Shown: piece by piece, positions 9,646 through 18,208 of the stretch
Layout: each line of letters opens with the position of its first letter
Numbering within the stretch: position 1 is the stretch's first letter
Origin: Pseudoxanthomonas japonensis
Lineage (GTDB): Bacteria; Pseudomonadota; Gammaproteobacteria; Xanthomonadales; Xanthomonadaceae
NCBI RefSeq assembly: GCF_010093445.1
Contig: NZ_PDWW01000020.1
Location: forward strand, 23,645 to 87,644
Reading direction: 5' to 3'
DNA: 64,000 nucleotides
Notes under the pieces: model-generated
The model's input: the letters and a program-made list of their open reading frames with translations, nothing else
Told to the model about the DNA's origin: nothing
The model's database searches: none
Translations under genes and position numbers: made by a program

Positions 9646-12259
9646 CGCCGGACACTCCTTCGATGACGTCCTCTGCCGGCAGACCACGCAGGTTGTAATG
9701 GCTGGCCATCACGAATCCGTAGGCACCTGCATCGGAGAACAGCAGCACATCGCCTTCGGCCGTCGCCGAGGCCAGCTTGCGGCGCTTGCCGAAGATGTCG
9801 CTCGACTCGCAGATCGGACCGACCACGTCGAACGGTTCCTGTTCGGTGTCGTCCAGGCGCGACAGGTTGGCCACGTCGTGCCAGGCGTCGTACAGCGCCG
9901 GGCGGATCAGCGTGTGCATGCCGGCATCGCTGCCGACACGACGGATGCCGAGCTTCTCGACGACCTGGGTGACGTGCGCCAGCAGGACGCCCGATTCGGC
10001 GACCAGGTAGCGACCCGGCTCGATGACAAGCTGGTAGGCCGGATAAGCGGCCTTGATCGCGGCCAGGCCTTCGCCCCACGCCGCCAGGTCGAACGGCTCG
10101 TCCCCTTCGGCATACGGAATCGGCAGGCCGCCGCCGATGTCGATCGTCTCGATGGTGCCGATCTGGTCGGCCAGTCCACCCAGCTCATCGGCGATCTGGT
10201 TCCAGTGCTGCGCGCTTTCCACGCCACTGCCGAGGTGCGCGTGGAGGCCGGTGATGCGCACGTCGATCGCACGCGCCGCGGCGAGGAATTCGTCCAGCTT
10301 GGCCAACGGCAGGCCGAACTTCGAGCTCTTGCCGCCCGTCTTGACCTTGTCGTGGTGGCCGTCGCCGCGACCCAGGTCCACGCGCAGCCACAGCCGGCGT
10401 CCGCGGAACACCTCAGGCCATTGCTGCAGCGCCTCGACATTGTCGAGGGTGACGTTGATGCCGCGCTCAAGCGCGAACGCGTACTCGGCGCGCGGCGCGA
10501 AACTCGGTGTGAACAGCACGCGCTCCATCGGCAGCGACGGCGCAATCTCGAACACGCGCTCCAGTTCGCCCCGCGAGACGCATTCCAGACCAAAGCCTTC
10601 TTCCACCAGCGCCCGCAGGATAGTCGGATGCGAGTTGGCCTTGATGGCGAAGAAGCGCCGATCCACCGCGGTGATCGCGGCCAACGCGCGGGCCCGCGCA
10701 CGCACGACGTCCAGGTCGTAGACGTAACGCGGCGTTTCGCCCTGTGCCAGGGACAGCAGCCGATCGCGCGCGGACGGCGCGCTCCACCAGCGCACGCCGC
10801 GGTGGCGCACGGCGCCGTTGATCTCGCGCCAACTGGGCCCGAACACGCTGGCCTCGTCGGCCGGCATCGCGCCGCTTTCGATCAGCGCCTCGTGCAGCAG
10901 CGGAAGCATGCCGTCGGCGTCGGCTTCGTCGATGACGAAGGTCAGGTTGAGATCGTTCGACGACTGCGAGATCAGGTGCACCCGCTCGCGGCCGAACATC
11001 GCCCACACGTCCGACAGCTTGTGCAGCAGCGAACGCATGCCGCGCCCGACCAGGGTAATCGCCGTGCACGGCGCGATCACCTTGACCCGGCAAATCTCGG
11101 CCAAGTCGGCAGACAGCGCGGCCAGCACGTCGGTGTTGACCAGGTTTTCGCTGGGATCCAGCGACACGGTGACGTTGGTCTCCGAGGAGCCGATCAGGTC
11201 CACCGACAGGCCATGCTTCTTGAAGCGCGCGAACACGTCCGCCAGGAAGCCGACCTGCTGCCACATGCCGATGCCTTCCATCGACACCAGCACGATGCCG
11301 TTGCGGCGACTGACCGCTTTCACGCCGGGCACGGTCAATGCCGTGCCGTCGATGGTGGTGCCGGGCAGTTCGGGACGCTCGGTGTCGAGGATCGCCATCG
11401 CCACGCCGGCATCGCGGCAGGGCTTGATCGAGCGCGGGTGCAGGACCTTGGCGCCGGTCGTCGCGATTTCCTGCGCCTCGTAATAGTCCAGTCGTGTCAG
11501 CAGGCGTGCGTCGGGCACTTCGCGTGGGTTGGCGCTGAACATGCCGGGCACGTCGGTCCAGATTTCCACGCGCTGCGCACCGAGCAGGGCGCCGAAGTAT
11601 GCCGCCGACGTATCCGAGCCGCCGCGGCCGAGGATGGCGGTACCGCCGTCGGCGTGCCGCGAGATGAAACCCTGGGTCAGCAGCATCCGGTTCGCCTGGC
11701 CGGCGAACGCACGGCGCCAGTCCTGGTCGGGCGCGGTATTGCACGACACCGACAGCCGCTGCGCCCACGGGCTCTGGTTGGGCAGGAAGTTCGCCTGCAG
11801 CCAGTGCCGCGCGTCGACCCAGCCGAAATCTAGGCCCTGCGCGCGCAGGTAGGCGACGCCGATCGTCGAGGAAAGCAGTTCGCCCTGCCCCAGCACCTCG
11901 GCCTGCCAGTCCAAGGTGCGACTCGCGGCACGCGGATCCGTGAGCAGGTTGCGCAACGCGGCCAGGCGATCGCCCAGCACGGCATCGGCGTCGAGCTCCA
12001 GTTCCGCGAGGAACTCACGGTGGCGCTGCTCTAGCGTCGCCACGCGCTCGGCGCTGTCCGCGGCGCCGTCGGCGATCGCGGTCAGTTCGTTGGTCACGCC
12101 GGACAGCGCCGATACCACCACGAGGATCCGGGCCTCGTTCTCGTCCGCCCGTTTTTTCGCCAGCGTACCGATCGTGTTCCAGCGGTGGCGACGCGACACC
12201 GAGGTGCCGCCGAACTTGAGGACGATCCAACGATCAGACGCGGGGGTGGCAGAGGGCAT
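9629..12259 (-). CDS. lysA: Bifunctional aspartate kinase / diaminopimelate decarboxylase
   Basis: 876-residue fusion of the first and last enzymes of lysine synthesis. The aspartokinase half (about 1-470) starts with KFGGTS at 15-20 and contains GFISRHADGGTAILGRGGSD; it ends in a regulatory ACT region (VSMEGIGMWQQVG, SSETNVTVSLD). The PLP-dependent decarboxylase half (about 490-876) has FFAIKANS with the PLP lysine near 540, LHAHLGSGVES, EPGRYLVAESG and GPICESSD with the substrate-binding Cys. Such LysC-LysA fusions are known in Xanthomonadaceae. Fusing the committed step with the step that consumes meso-DAP is regulatory in implication, because DAP is also the peptidoglycan cross-linker. 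It heads the operon leading to murL-murD2. Confidence 0.93.
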   Translation of the reverse strand: MPSATPASDRWIVLKFGGTSVSRRHRWNTIGTLAKKRADENEARILVVVSALSGVTNELTAIADGAADSAERVATLEQRHREFLAELELDADAVLGDRLAALRNLLTDPRAASRTLDWQAEVLGQGELLSSTIGVAYLRAQGLDFGWVDARHWLQANFLPNQSPWAQRLSVSCNTAPDQDWRRAFAGQANRMLLTQGFISRHADGGTAILGRGGSDTSAAYFGALLGAQRVEIWTDVPGMFSANPREVPDARLLTRLDYYEAQEIATTGAKVLHPRSIKPCRDAGVAMAILDTERPELPGTTIDGTALTVPGVKAVSRRNGIVLVSMEGIGMWQQVGFLADVFARFKKHGLSVDLIGSSETNVTVSLDPSENLVNTDVLAALSADLAEICRVKVIAPCTAITLVGRGMRSLLHKLSDVWAMFGRERVHLISQSSNDLNLTFVIDEADADGMLPLLHEALIESGAMPADEASVFGPSWREINGAVRHRGVRWWSAPSARDRLLSLAQGETPRYVYDLDVVRARARALAAITAVDRRFFAIKANSHPTILRALVEEGFGLECVSRGELERVFEIAPSLPMERVLFTPSFAPRAEYAFALERGINVTLDNVEALQQWPEVFRGRRLWLRVDLGRGDGHHDKVKTGGKSSKFGLPLAKLDEFLAAARAIDVRITGLHAHLGSGVESAQHWNQIADELGGLADQIGTIETIDIGGGLPIPYAEGDEPFDLAAWGEGLAAIKAAYPAYQLVIEPGRYLVAESGVLLAHVTQVVEKLGIRRVGSDAGMHTLIRPALYDAWHDVANLSRLDDTEQEPFDVVGPICESSDIFGKRRKLASATAEGDVLLFSDAGAYGFVMASHYNLRGLPAEDVIEGVSGDVAAG

Positions 12260-12307
12260 GGATAGAATGGGGGTGGGATGCCCGAACCCTTCGGGCGTGA
12301 ACCGTCG

Positions 12308-12313
12308 ATTCTA
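12308..12313 (-). promoter_or_regulatory. Candidate -10 box for the lysC-lysA/mur operon
   Basis: TAGAAT on the minus strand within GGGCTAGAATCG, about 50 bases upstream of the fusion ATG. The same GGCTAGAATCG string occurs before the HutD gene (46688-46693), suggesting a shared promoter core. No clear -35 was found. Confidence 0.35.
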
Positions 12314-12347
12314 GCCCAAGCTCCCGGGCCCGACCGGACCGTACCGC

Positions 12348-13226
12348 ATGCAACGAACCTCCCACCGCTATCTGCAGGTCGACGTATTCGCCGATCGTCC
12401 CGGCGCGGGCAACCCACTGGGGGTGGTCATGGATGCCGATGGCTGGGATACCGACCGCATGCAGGCGTTCGCGGCTTGGACCAACCTGTCCGAAACCATC
12501 TTCTTCCTGACGCCGACCACCCCGCACGCCAGCTACCGCATCCGCATCTTCACCCCGCGGCAGGAGCTGCCGTTCGCGGGGCATCCGAGCGTCGGCGCCG
12601 CCTGGGTGGCGCTGGAGGCCGGCCTGACCGATGACGCGGACAGGCTGGTGCAGGAATGCGCGGCCGGCCTGCTGCCGATCCGTATCGACGGCAGCGGACG
12701 CCAGCGGGCGATCCGGTTGCGGGCACCGCGCGCACGTCGCGTCGATGCAACAGCATCGCCTGCCCTCTTGGACGCCGTGGTCGCGCACCTTCCCATCGCG
12801 GGCCTGGCCCCCGCCCTCTGGAACAACGGACCTTCGTGGTGGCTCGTTGAAACGGAGGACGCCGATGCCGTCCGGCGCCTGGCGCCCGACCTGCCTGCCA
12901 TCGCCGCGCTGACGCAGGCGACCGCGGCCGTCGGCCTGGCGGTCTTCGGCCGCACGCCGGCGGGCACCGACCCTGACCTCGCCGTGCGTGCCTTCTGCCC
13001 GGCCGACAACATCCCGGAAGATCCGGTCACCGGCAGCGTCAACGCGTGCATTGCTGCCGCACTCCACGCCGCCGACGCGCTGCCCGGCAACGACCGGTGC
13101 TATACCGCCAGCCAGGGGCGCGAACTCGGCCGCGACGGTCGCGTCGCCTTGCAGGTCGATGACGAGGGCGAAGTCTGGATCGGCGGTCAGGTGCAGTTGG
13201 TCATCGACGGCCGGGTGACTTGGTAA
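12348..13226 (+). CDS. PhzF family phenazine biosynthesis-like isomerase (copy 1)
   Basis: 292-residue PhzF-fold protein. The conserved opening QVDVFADRPGAGNPLGVV (about 10-27), the catalytic-Glu block NLSETIFF (E49), the turn motif LPFAGHPSVGAAWV and the C-terminal EDPVTGSVNACIAAAL match PhzF/YddE enzymes, which isomerise or racemise small metabolites. Length is typical (about 290). A second paralog follows 31 bases after its stop on the same strand, so the two are probably cotranscribed. No phenazine genes are nearby and the substrate is unknown. Confidence 0.85.
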   Translation: MQRTSHRYLQVDVFADRPGAGNPLGVVMDADGWDTDRMQAFAAWTNLSETIFFLTPTTPHASYRIRIFTPRQELPFAGHPSVGAAWVALEAGLTDDADRLVQECAAGLLPIRIDGSGRQRAIRLRAPRARRVDATASPALLDAVVAHLPIAGLAPALWNNGPSWWLVETEDADAVRRLAPDLPAIAALTQATAAVGLAVFGRTPAGTDPDLAVRAFCPADNIPEDPVTGSVNACIAAALHAADALPGNDRCYTASQGRELGRDGRVALQVDDEGEVWIGGQVQLVIDGRVTW

Positions 13227-13257
13227 GCTGCGCGGCCCCCACGCGACCACGTCCCCC

Positions 13258-14136
13258 ATGACCCTCCGCCGCTACGTCCAGCTGGACGTATTCGCCGACC
13301 GCCCCGGCGCCGGCAACCCGCTGGCCGTCGTCCTCGACGCCGCCGGCCTCGACGACGCCGCCATGCAGGCCATCGCCCGCTGGACGCGCCTGCCGGAAAC
13401 CACGTTCGTGTTCGCCCCCACTCAGCCGGGCGCGAGCTATGCCGTGCGCATGTTCAGCCCGCGCCGCGAAGTACCGTTCGCGGGCCACCCCAGCGTCGGC
13501 ACCGCCCATGTCGTGCTCGATGCCGGCCTCGCCTCGCCCGTCGACGGCCTGCTGATGCAGGAAGGCGCAGCCGGCGTGCTGCCGCTGTGCGTGGATGGCG
13601 AAGGCGCCTCGCGCACGATCGCCGTTCGCACGCCGCGGGCACACGTCGTGAAGATCGGTGAGCCGGCTTCCGATGATGTGCTGCGTGCAACCCTCGCAAC
13701 TTTACCTGCCGGCGACCTGCCGCCCGCCCTGGTCGACGGTGGTCGCCGCTGGTGGCTGGCGGAGGTGCGCGACGAGGCCGCACTGCGTGGAGCGATACCG
13801 GACTGGGAAGCCATTGGCGCGCTCGCCCGTGCCAGCGAAAGCATGGGTGTCTGTGCGTACGCACGCACGCCTGGGCAGCCGTATGACCTGGCCGTACGTG
13901 CCTTCGTCGGCGCGCCTGCCGCATTCGAGGATGCCGCCTCCGGTGCCGCCAACGCGACGCTGGCGGCCTGGCTGGCGGCGCGCGATGCGCTGCCCGGCCG
14001 CGACGGCCGCTACATCGTCAGCCAGGGCCGCGAAGTCGGCTACGACGCGCGCCTTCAACTGCGCGTGGACGACGCGGGCGACGTGTGGTCCGGCGGCCAT
14101 GTGCGTACCATCGTGACCGGTGAGATCGACTGGTAG
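13258..14136 (+). CDS. PhzF family phenazine biosynthesis-like isomerase (copy 2)
   Basis: 292 residues, the same length and domain plan as the preceding gene: LDVFADRPGAGNPLAVV, catalytic block RLPETTFVF (E47) and VPFAGHPSVGTAHVV. The conserved C-terminal motif reads FEDAASGAANATLAAWL, differing from the DPVTGS of copy 1, so the two probably have different substrates. It ends in a 150-base gap holding a REP pair before the convergent amidohydrolase gene. Clearly a tandem duplicate that has diverged. Confidence 0.85.
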   Translation: MTLRRYVQLDVFADRPGAGNPLAVVLDAAGLDDAAMQAIARWTRLPETTFVFAPTQPGASYAVRMFSPRREVPFAGHPSVGTAHVVLDAGLASPVDGLLMQEGAAGVLPLCVDGEGASRTIAVRTPRAHVVKIGEPASDDVLRATLATLPAGDLPPALVDGGRRWWLAEVRDEAALRGAIPDWEAIGALARASESMGVCAYARTPGQPYDLAVRAFVGAPAAFEDAASGAANATLAAWLAARDALPGRDGRYIVSQGREVGYDARLQLRVDDAGDVWSGGHVRTIVTGEIDW

Positions 14137-14152
14137 TGGCATCCGGTTTTTT

Positions 14153-14275
14153 GTAGGAGCGACGTAAGTCGCGACCGCGGACCCTCTCTGCTGCAGATGC
14201 ATGGGACAAGCGCATGCAGGTCAGCCCTGTCCCGGATGCGTTCGACTGCACGGTCGCGACTCACGTCGCTCCTAC
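14153..14275. repeat. Paired REP element (GTAG-type palindromic repeat)
   Basis: Left arm GTAGGAGCGACGTAAGTCGC plus GACC (14153-14176) and right arm 14252-14275 are inverted copies with one mismatch over 24 bases, separated by 75 bases. Each arm is itself a small palindrome (GCGAC-GTAA-GTCGC). This resembles the GTAG-type (SMAG-like) REPs of Stenotrophomonas and relatives. It lies between convergent genes and could also end transcription in both directions. Confidence 0.85.
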
Positions 14276-14288
14276 AGAAGCCTGAGAT

Positions 14289-15953
14289 CTACTTCGCCTC
14301 GTAGACAGGCTTGCCGTCGACCCAGGTCGAACGGACATGCAGGTCGTCGAGTTGCTCGCCCGGAATCGCCAGCGGATCCTCGTCCAGGATGACGAAATCG
14401 GCGTGCAGACCCGGCGCGAGCCGGCCCACCGCTTTCTCGTCGTGCCCTGCCCATGCGGCATCCGCGGTGAATCCGCGCAATGCCTCAGCAGCGCTCAAAC
14501 GTTGGTCCGGCATCCACCCGCCGTCGGGGTGATCCTTGCCGTCCTGCCTTGTCACCGCTGCATGCAGGCCGCGCCGCGGGTCCACCGACTCCACCGGGAA
14601 ATCCGAGCCCAGCGCCAGCTTCACACCACTCCCCTGCAACCGCTGCCACGCATAGGCGACGGTGATGCGCACCGGCCCCAGACGATCCTGCGCCCATGGC
14701 ATGTCGGACGTGGCATGCGTCGGCTGCATCGAGGCGATCACGCCGAGGGCGGCGAAGCGCGGGAATTCTTCCGGCGCCACCACCTGCGCATGCTCGATGC
14801 GCCAGCGATGGTCGGTCTTGGCGGCATCGCCCAGCACGCGCTGGTAGGCATCCAGCACCAGTCGATTGCCGCGGTCGCCGATCGCATGCGTCGCCACCTG
14901 CACCTTGCAGTCTCGTGCCTTGCGCATGGCGACCTCCAGCGCCGCCGGCTCGGTCACCAGCAGGCCGCGATTGCCGGGATCGTCGCTGTAGTCCTCCAGC
15001 AGCGCGGCACCGCGACTGCCCAACGCGCCATCGGCATACAGCTTCACGCCGGTCATCTGCAGGCGACCGCCGGCATGGCGATATGGGCCCTGCGCGCACA
15101 GGTCGGCCAGTGCGGCGCCATCGCCGTCCGCATAGGCATCGATGCGCAGTGGCAGGCGACCTTCGTCGGCGAACTGCTTCATCAGTGCCAGATCCTCGCG
15201 CGACACGCCCATGTCGTGCACGCCGGTCAGGCCATTTTGCACCGCCGCCTGCGTGGCCTTCTCCAGTGCCTGCCGACGGTAGGCCGCATCGGGCGCCGGC
15301 ACCACGGCATTGACCAGCACCATCGCGGCATCGACGAACACACCGCTCGGCTTGCCATCAATGCGCTCGATGCGCCCGCCGTCCGGTTGCCAGTCGCCGC
15401 CCAGCGGACGCGGCGCCTTCGCGGCCACCGCACGCAGGGCCGCACTGTTCGCCCAGCCGGCATGGCCATCCACGCGCTCGAGCCAGACCGAGCGATCGGG
15501 GAATGCGGCATCGAGATCCGCCGCGGTCGGGAACGTCCTCTCCGGCCAGTCGTTCTGGTCCCAGCCGCCACCCAGCAGCCAGGCATTCGGCGGCAGTTGC
15601 TTTTCGAACGCGCGCAGGCGCGCGATCACTTCCGCCTTGTCCTCGGCATCCACCAGGTCGGCGCGCATCAAGGCGTATCCCAGCCCCATGACATGGCCAT
15701 GCGCATCGATCAGGCCGGGGATCACCGTCTTGCCGGCGGCGTCGATGCGTGTCGCATCCGGATAGCGCGCAAGCAGTTCGCGCGCGCCGCCAACGGCCAG
15801 GATGCGCCCGTCGGCATCCCATGCCATCGCTTCCGCGACGGGCCGTGAGGCATCGGACGTGTGCACACGCGCCGCCGTCACCACCTGCACCTGTGCCTGC
15901 ACGGCACCCGCGCACATCAACAGCCCGCCCATTCCCCATGCCAGATGCCGCAT
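14289..15953 (-). CDS. Secreted amidohydrolase (YtcJ-like metal-dependent hydrolase)
   Basis: 554 residues with a signal peptide (MRHLAWGMGGLLMCAGAVQAQ). The composite amidohydrolase fold is shown by the metal-binding HxH in IDAHGHVMGLG, a central VKLYADGALGSRGAALLE segment, VATHAIGDRGNRL and HRWRIEHAQVV with metal-ligand His residues, and LALGSDFPVE with the late Asp; the C-terminal beta-sandwich ends in DFVILDEDPLAIP and STWVDGKPVYE. This arrangement matches YtcJ/NfdA-like hydrolases acting on N-acyl or cyclic amide bonds; the substrate is unknown. Convergent with the PhzF pair. Confidence 0.88.
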   Translation of the reverse strand: MRHLAWGMGGLLMCAGAVQAQVQVVTAARVHTSDASRPVAEAMAWDADGRILAVGGARELLARYPDATRIDAAGKTVIPGLIDAHGHVMGLGYALMRADLVDAEDKAEVIARLRAFEKQLPPNAWLLGGGWDQNDWPERTFPTAADLDAAFPDRSVWLERVDGHAGWANSAALRAVAAKAPRPLGGDWQPDGGRIERIDGKPSGVFVDAAMVLVNAVVPAPDAAYRRQALEKATQAAVQNGLTGVHDMGVSREDLALMKQFADEGRLPLRIDAYADGDGAALADLCAQGPYRHAGGRLQMTGVKLYADGALGSRGAALLEDYSDDPGNRGLLVTEPAALEVAMRKARDCKVQVATHAIGDRGNRLVLDAYQRVLGDAAKTDHRWRIEHAQVVAPEEFPRFAALGVIASMQPTHATSDMPWAQDRLGPVRITVAYAWQRLQGSGVKLALGSDFPVESVDPRRGLHAAVTRQDGKDHPDGGWMPDQRLSAAEALRGFTADAAWAGHDEKAVGRLAPGLHADFVILDEDPLAIPGEQLDDLHVRSTWVDGKPVYEAK

Positions 15954-16018
15954 GCCTCGCTCCCACGCTGATCCAGCGGTGGACTATGCGCGGTGCGGCG
16001 CACGACGGCAACGGCAGC

Positions 16019-16043
16019 AAAAAAGGGGCCTTGCGGCCCCTTT
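16019..16043 (-). terminator. Intrinsic terminator of the glycine-zipper gene
   Basis: Read on the minus strand: GGGGCC-GCAA-GGCCCC followed by six T residues, with flanking A/T pairs extending the stem. It lies about 50 bases after the stop of the 16092-16805 gene. Confidence 0.8.
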
Positions 16044-16091
16044 CGCGGCATTCCCCTGCTTACCGCCCCGGGTTTCCGCGCAACGCGACGG

Positions 16092-16805
16092 TCATTCGGG
16101 GCGCACGTCCACGCGCACGCGCATCCGCTCGCCGGGGTGGTAACCGGTGCGGGTGTGGTAGGTGCGGCCGCCGTATTCATAGGTGACGTCGTAACCGGAT
16201 ACGCGTCCGTCGCCGTAGTAGTCATCGCCATAGCGGCCGTCGCTCACCGGCACGGGATCACAGACTCGCACCTGGCCGCGCTGCACCTGGCGGTTGCGCT
16301 GGTTGTTGTGGTAGATGGAACGGCCCGCCATGCCGCCGACCATCGAACCGACCGCCGTGCCGACGTAGCGACCGCTGCCGTCGCCGACCTTGCTGCCCAG
16401 CACCGCACCGGCGATGCCGCCGATCACCGTAGCCACCGTGCGACCGGCCTCGGTTCCGCCGGAGGTCGTGCGCCGGTCGCCATATCCGTTCTGCCCGTAG
16501 ACATCGCGGTAGTCGCCATTGTCGTAGACATCGCCGTAGCCGCGATTCGAATACCCATCGTCGCGATACCCGTCGCGCGCATAGACATCATCGGCATCGC
16601 GGTAGTAGCACCGTTGCGACGTCGTGCTTCGCGCATCGCGGTAACCGCCTTCGATGACGGGATCGACGCGGACAACGCGTGCGTAGTCGTAATAGGGTTC
16701 GTCGCCGTAGCGGTCGGACGTACCGTACTGCCGTGAGGTCTGCGCGGATGCCACGCCGGCGGCCAACAGGCCCACGGCCATCACGGCGGCGGAAAGACGC
16801 TTCAT
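16092..16805 (-). CDS. Glycine zipper 2TM domain envelope protein with Tyr/Gly/Asp-rich region
   Basis: 237-residue exported protein with signal peptide MKRLSAAVMAVGLLAAGVASAQ. Residues about 25-110 are dominated by degenerate repeats around YGD/YRD/GY (for example GYGDVYDNGDYRDVYG). A glycine-zipper 2TM segment follows (VIGGIAGAVLGSKVGDGSG, VGTAVGSMVGGMAG), as in SlyB/RcnB-like envelope proteins, and the C-terminus has a YDVTYEYGGRTYHTRTGY block. The glycine zipper suggests membrane insertion or oligomerisation; the function is unknown. It has its own terminator. Confidence 0.8.
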   Translation of the reverse strand: MKRLSAAVMAVGLLAAGVASAQTSRQYGTSDRYGDEPYYDYARVVRVDPVIEGGYRDARSTTSQRCYYRDADDVYARDGYRDDGYSNRGYGDVYDNGDYRDVYGQNGYGDRRTTSGGTEAGRTVATVIGGIAGAVLGSKVGDGSGRYVGTAVGSMVGGMAGRSIYHNNQRNRQVQRGQVRVCDPVPVSDGRYGDDYYGDGRVSGYDVTYEYGGRTYHTRTGYHPGERMRVRVDVRPE

Positions 16806-16875
16806 GTCGGGTACTCCCCCACGCCGGATTGGCGTGGACGCATGCTCGGCCCGCCCGGGTGAAATCGGGCTGAAC

Positions 16876-17571
16876 TCAACCGACCTGAACCGCGTGGTTT
16901 AGCCATTCGACAGCTTGCGCGGCGATGCCGGTCGCGTGCCGGTCCAGCAGTGGCCCGACATGGGAGGGAGACACCGTTTGCAGCACATCGGACGACCATG
17001 CGGCCGCCATCGCCGATGGGATCGATGGCGGGACGTCGTCATCGACCTGCGACAGCACGAGCAGCACCGGACACGCGGGCCGCGCGATCTCGTCGCCCGC
17101 ATACGCATGACGCAGCACCGCACCGGACTCATCGCGCCAGTGGCGGAAGGCGAACAGCGCCGTCGCCTCGTCGGCATCCGGCAACGCACGCCGTGTACCG
17201 TCGAGGCGCGCTTGGCGATGCCACGGGACGATGTCCGGCCAGGTGCGCACGATCAGGTCCGAATGCCACGGCGCCGGCGGCAGCGGATTCACGAGTACGA
17301 CCGCATCCGCGGCCTCAGCCACGTGGAGCGCCAGCAGACCACCCAGGCTGGCGCCGACCACGACGCGTGGCCGCGGCATTACCGACAACGCGTCGCGCAC
17401 CTGCTGCAGGTAATCGTCGAAGCCGGTGGCCGCGAGTCCCGCGGCCACCGGCTGCAGATCCGGCGCGGCGACGGCGATGCCCTTCGCCTCGAACACGCCG
17501 CGCCACACGTTCCATTCCCAGCCGCCACCGCCGGCGCCATGCACCAGCAGCGCGGCCCGGATGGCGGTCAA
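16876..17571 (-). CDS. Alpha/beta fold hydrolase
   Basis: About 231 residues of a small alpha/beta hydrolase: oxyanion-region LLVHGAGGGGWEW near the start, nucleophile elbow VVGASLGGLLAL (Ser within GxSxGG), LLVLSQVDDDVPP with the likely Asp, and SPSHVGPLL with the likely His. No ATG suits the fold; a TTG at 17571-17569 begins LTAIRAALLVHG and overlaps the osmC-family stop, which I take as the start. The open frame continues to 18015 antisense-like through the upstream gene, so the start is uncertain. Probably coupled to the upstream gene. Substrate unknown. Confidence 0.78.
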   Translation of the reverse strand: MTAIRAALLVHGAGGGGWEWNVWRGVFEAKGIAVAAPDLQPVAAGLAATGFDDYLQQVRDALSVMPRPRVVVGASLGGLLALHVAEAADAVVLVNPLPPAPWHSDLIVRTWPDIVPWHRQARLDGTRRALPDADEATALFAFRHWRDESGAVLRHAYAGDEIARPACPVLLVLSQVDDDVPPSIPSAMAAAWSSDVLQTVSPSHVGPLLDRHATGIAAQAVEWLNHAVQVG

Positions 17572-18002
17572 AGCAGCGTCGCCTCCAGTGACACCGGCAC
17601 CGACAGGGCGCGCGAGATCACGCAGCCGGCCTTCGCCTGCTGGGCGATCTCCTCGAACTGCGCGGCGCTGATGTCCGGCACGCTGGCCGACACAGTCAGC
17701 TTGATCGCGGTGACGGTCGGGCCCGGATCCATGCCCGGCTCCATCGTCGCCTCGGCGCGCGTCTGCAGCTTGTCCGGCGTGAAGCCGGCCTTGCCCAGCA
17801 CCGCCGACAGCGCCATGGTGAAGCAACCGGCATGCGCCGCCGCCAGCAGTTCCTCCGGATTGGTGCCCTTCTCGTCGCCGAAGCGCGTCTTGAAGGAATA
17901 GTTCTGGCCTTCGAACAGGCCGCTCTGCGGCGTGCTCAACGTGCCCTTGCCGGACTGCAGGTCGCCGCTCCACACCGCATCCGCATAACGCTTCAAAGCC
18001 AT
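17568..18002 (-). CDS. OsmC family peroxiredoxin
   Basis: 144-residue OsmC/Ohr-fold protein that reduces organic hydroperoxides with a reactive cysteine pair. Both conserved cysteines are present: AAHAGCFTMALS and AKAGCVISRALS, with NPEELLAAAHAG and the N-terminal GTLSTPQSGLFEGQNYSF typical of the OsmC rather than the Ohr subgroup. Length fits (about 140). The downstream hydrolase begins inside its stop codon region. Usually induced by osmotic or peroxide stress; no operator was identified. Confidence 0.9.
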   Translation of the reverse strand: MALKRYADAVWSGDLQSGKGTLSTPQSGLFEGQNYSFKTRFGDEKGTNPEELLAAAHAGCFTMALSAVLGKAGFTPDKLQTRAEATMEPGMDPGPTVTAIKLTVSASVPDISAAQFEEIAQQAKAGCVISRALSVPVSLEATLL

Positions 18003-18208
18003 GGTCGTGCTCCATCAGGGTCAGGGGAGCGCAGGGTACACCCGCGGATGTTCACGGCATGTACCGCAGTGCGGCTTGACCCCGCCCACCCACGTGCCGA
18101 TGCTGGCCGTCCGCCATGACCGCCCGCCGAGCGCCACGCTCACGGGATGCGCTCAGCCCGGACAGCCATGACGGCCCTTCGACCCCAACCTTCGGGAGGA
18201 ACGGCCTC

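Noticed and set aside
9581..11833. 750-residue plus-strand open frame
   Set aside because: Opposite the lysC-lysA fusion, which has every active-site motif; the frame is rich in Arg/Gln/His and has no recognisable fold.
12260..12347. Lysine riboswitch ahead of the lysC-lysA fusion
   Set aside because: Only 88 bases separate it from the divergent PhzF gene, too short for an L-box, and no conserved stems were seen.
12348..14136. Phenazine biosynthesis cluster
   Set aside because: Two PhzF-like genes but no phzA, B, C, D, E or G; PhzF-fold enzymes have many roles.
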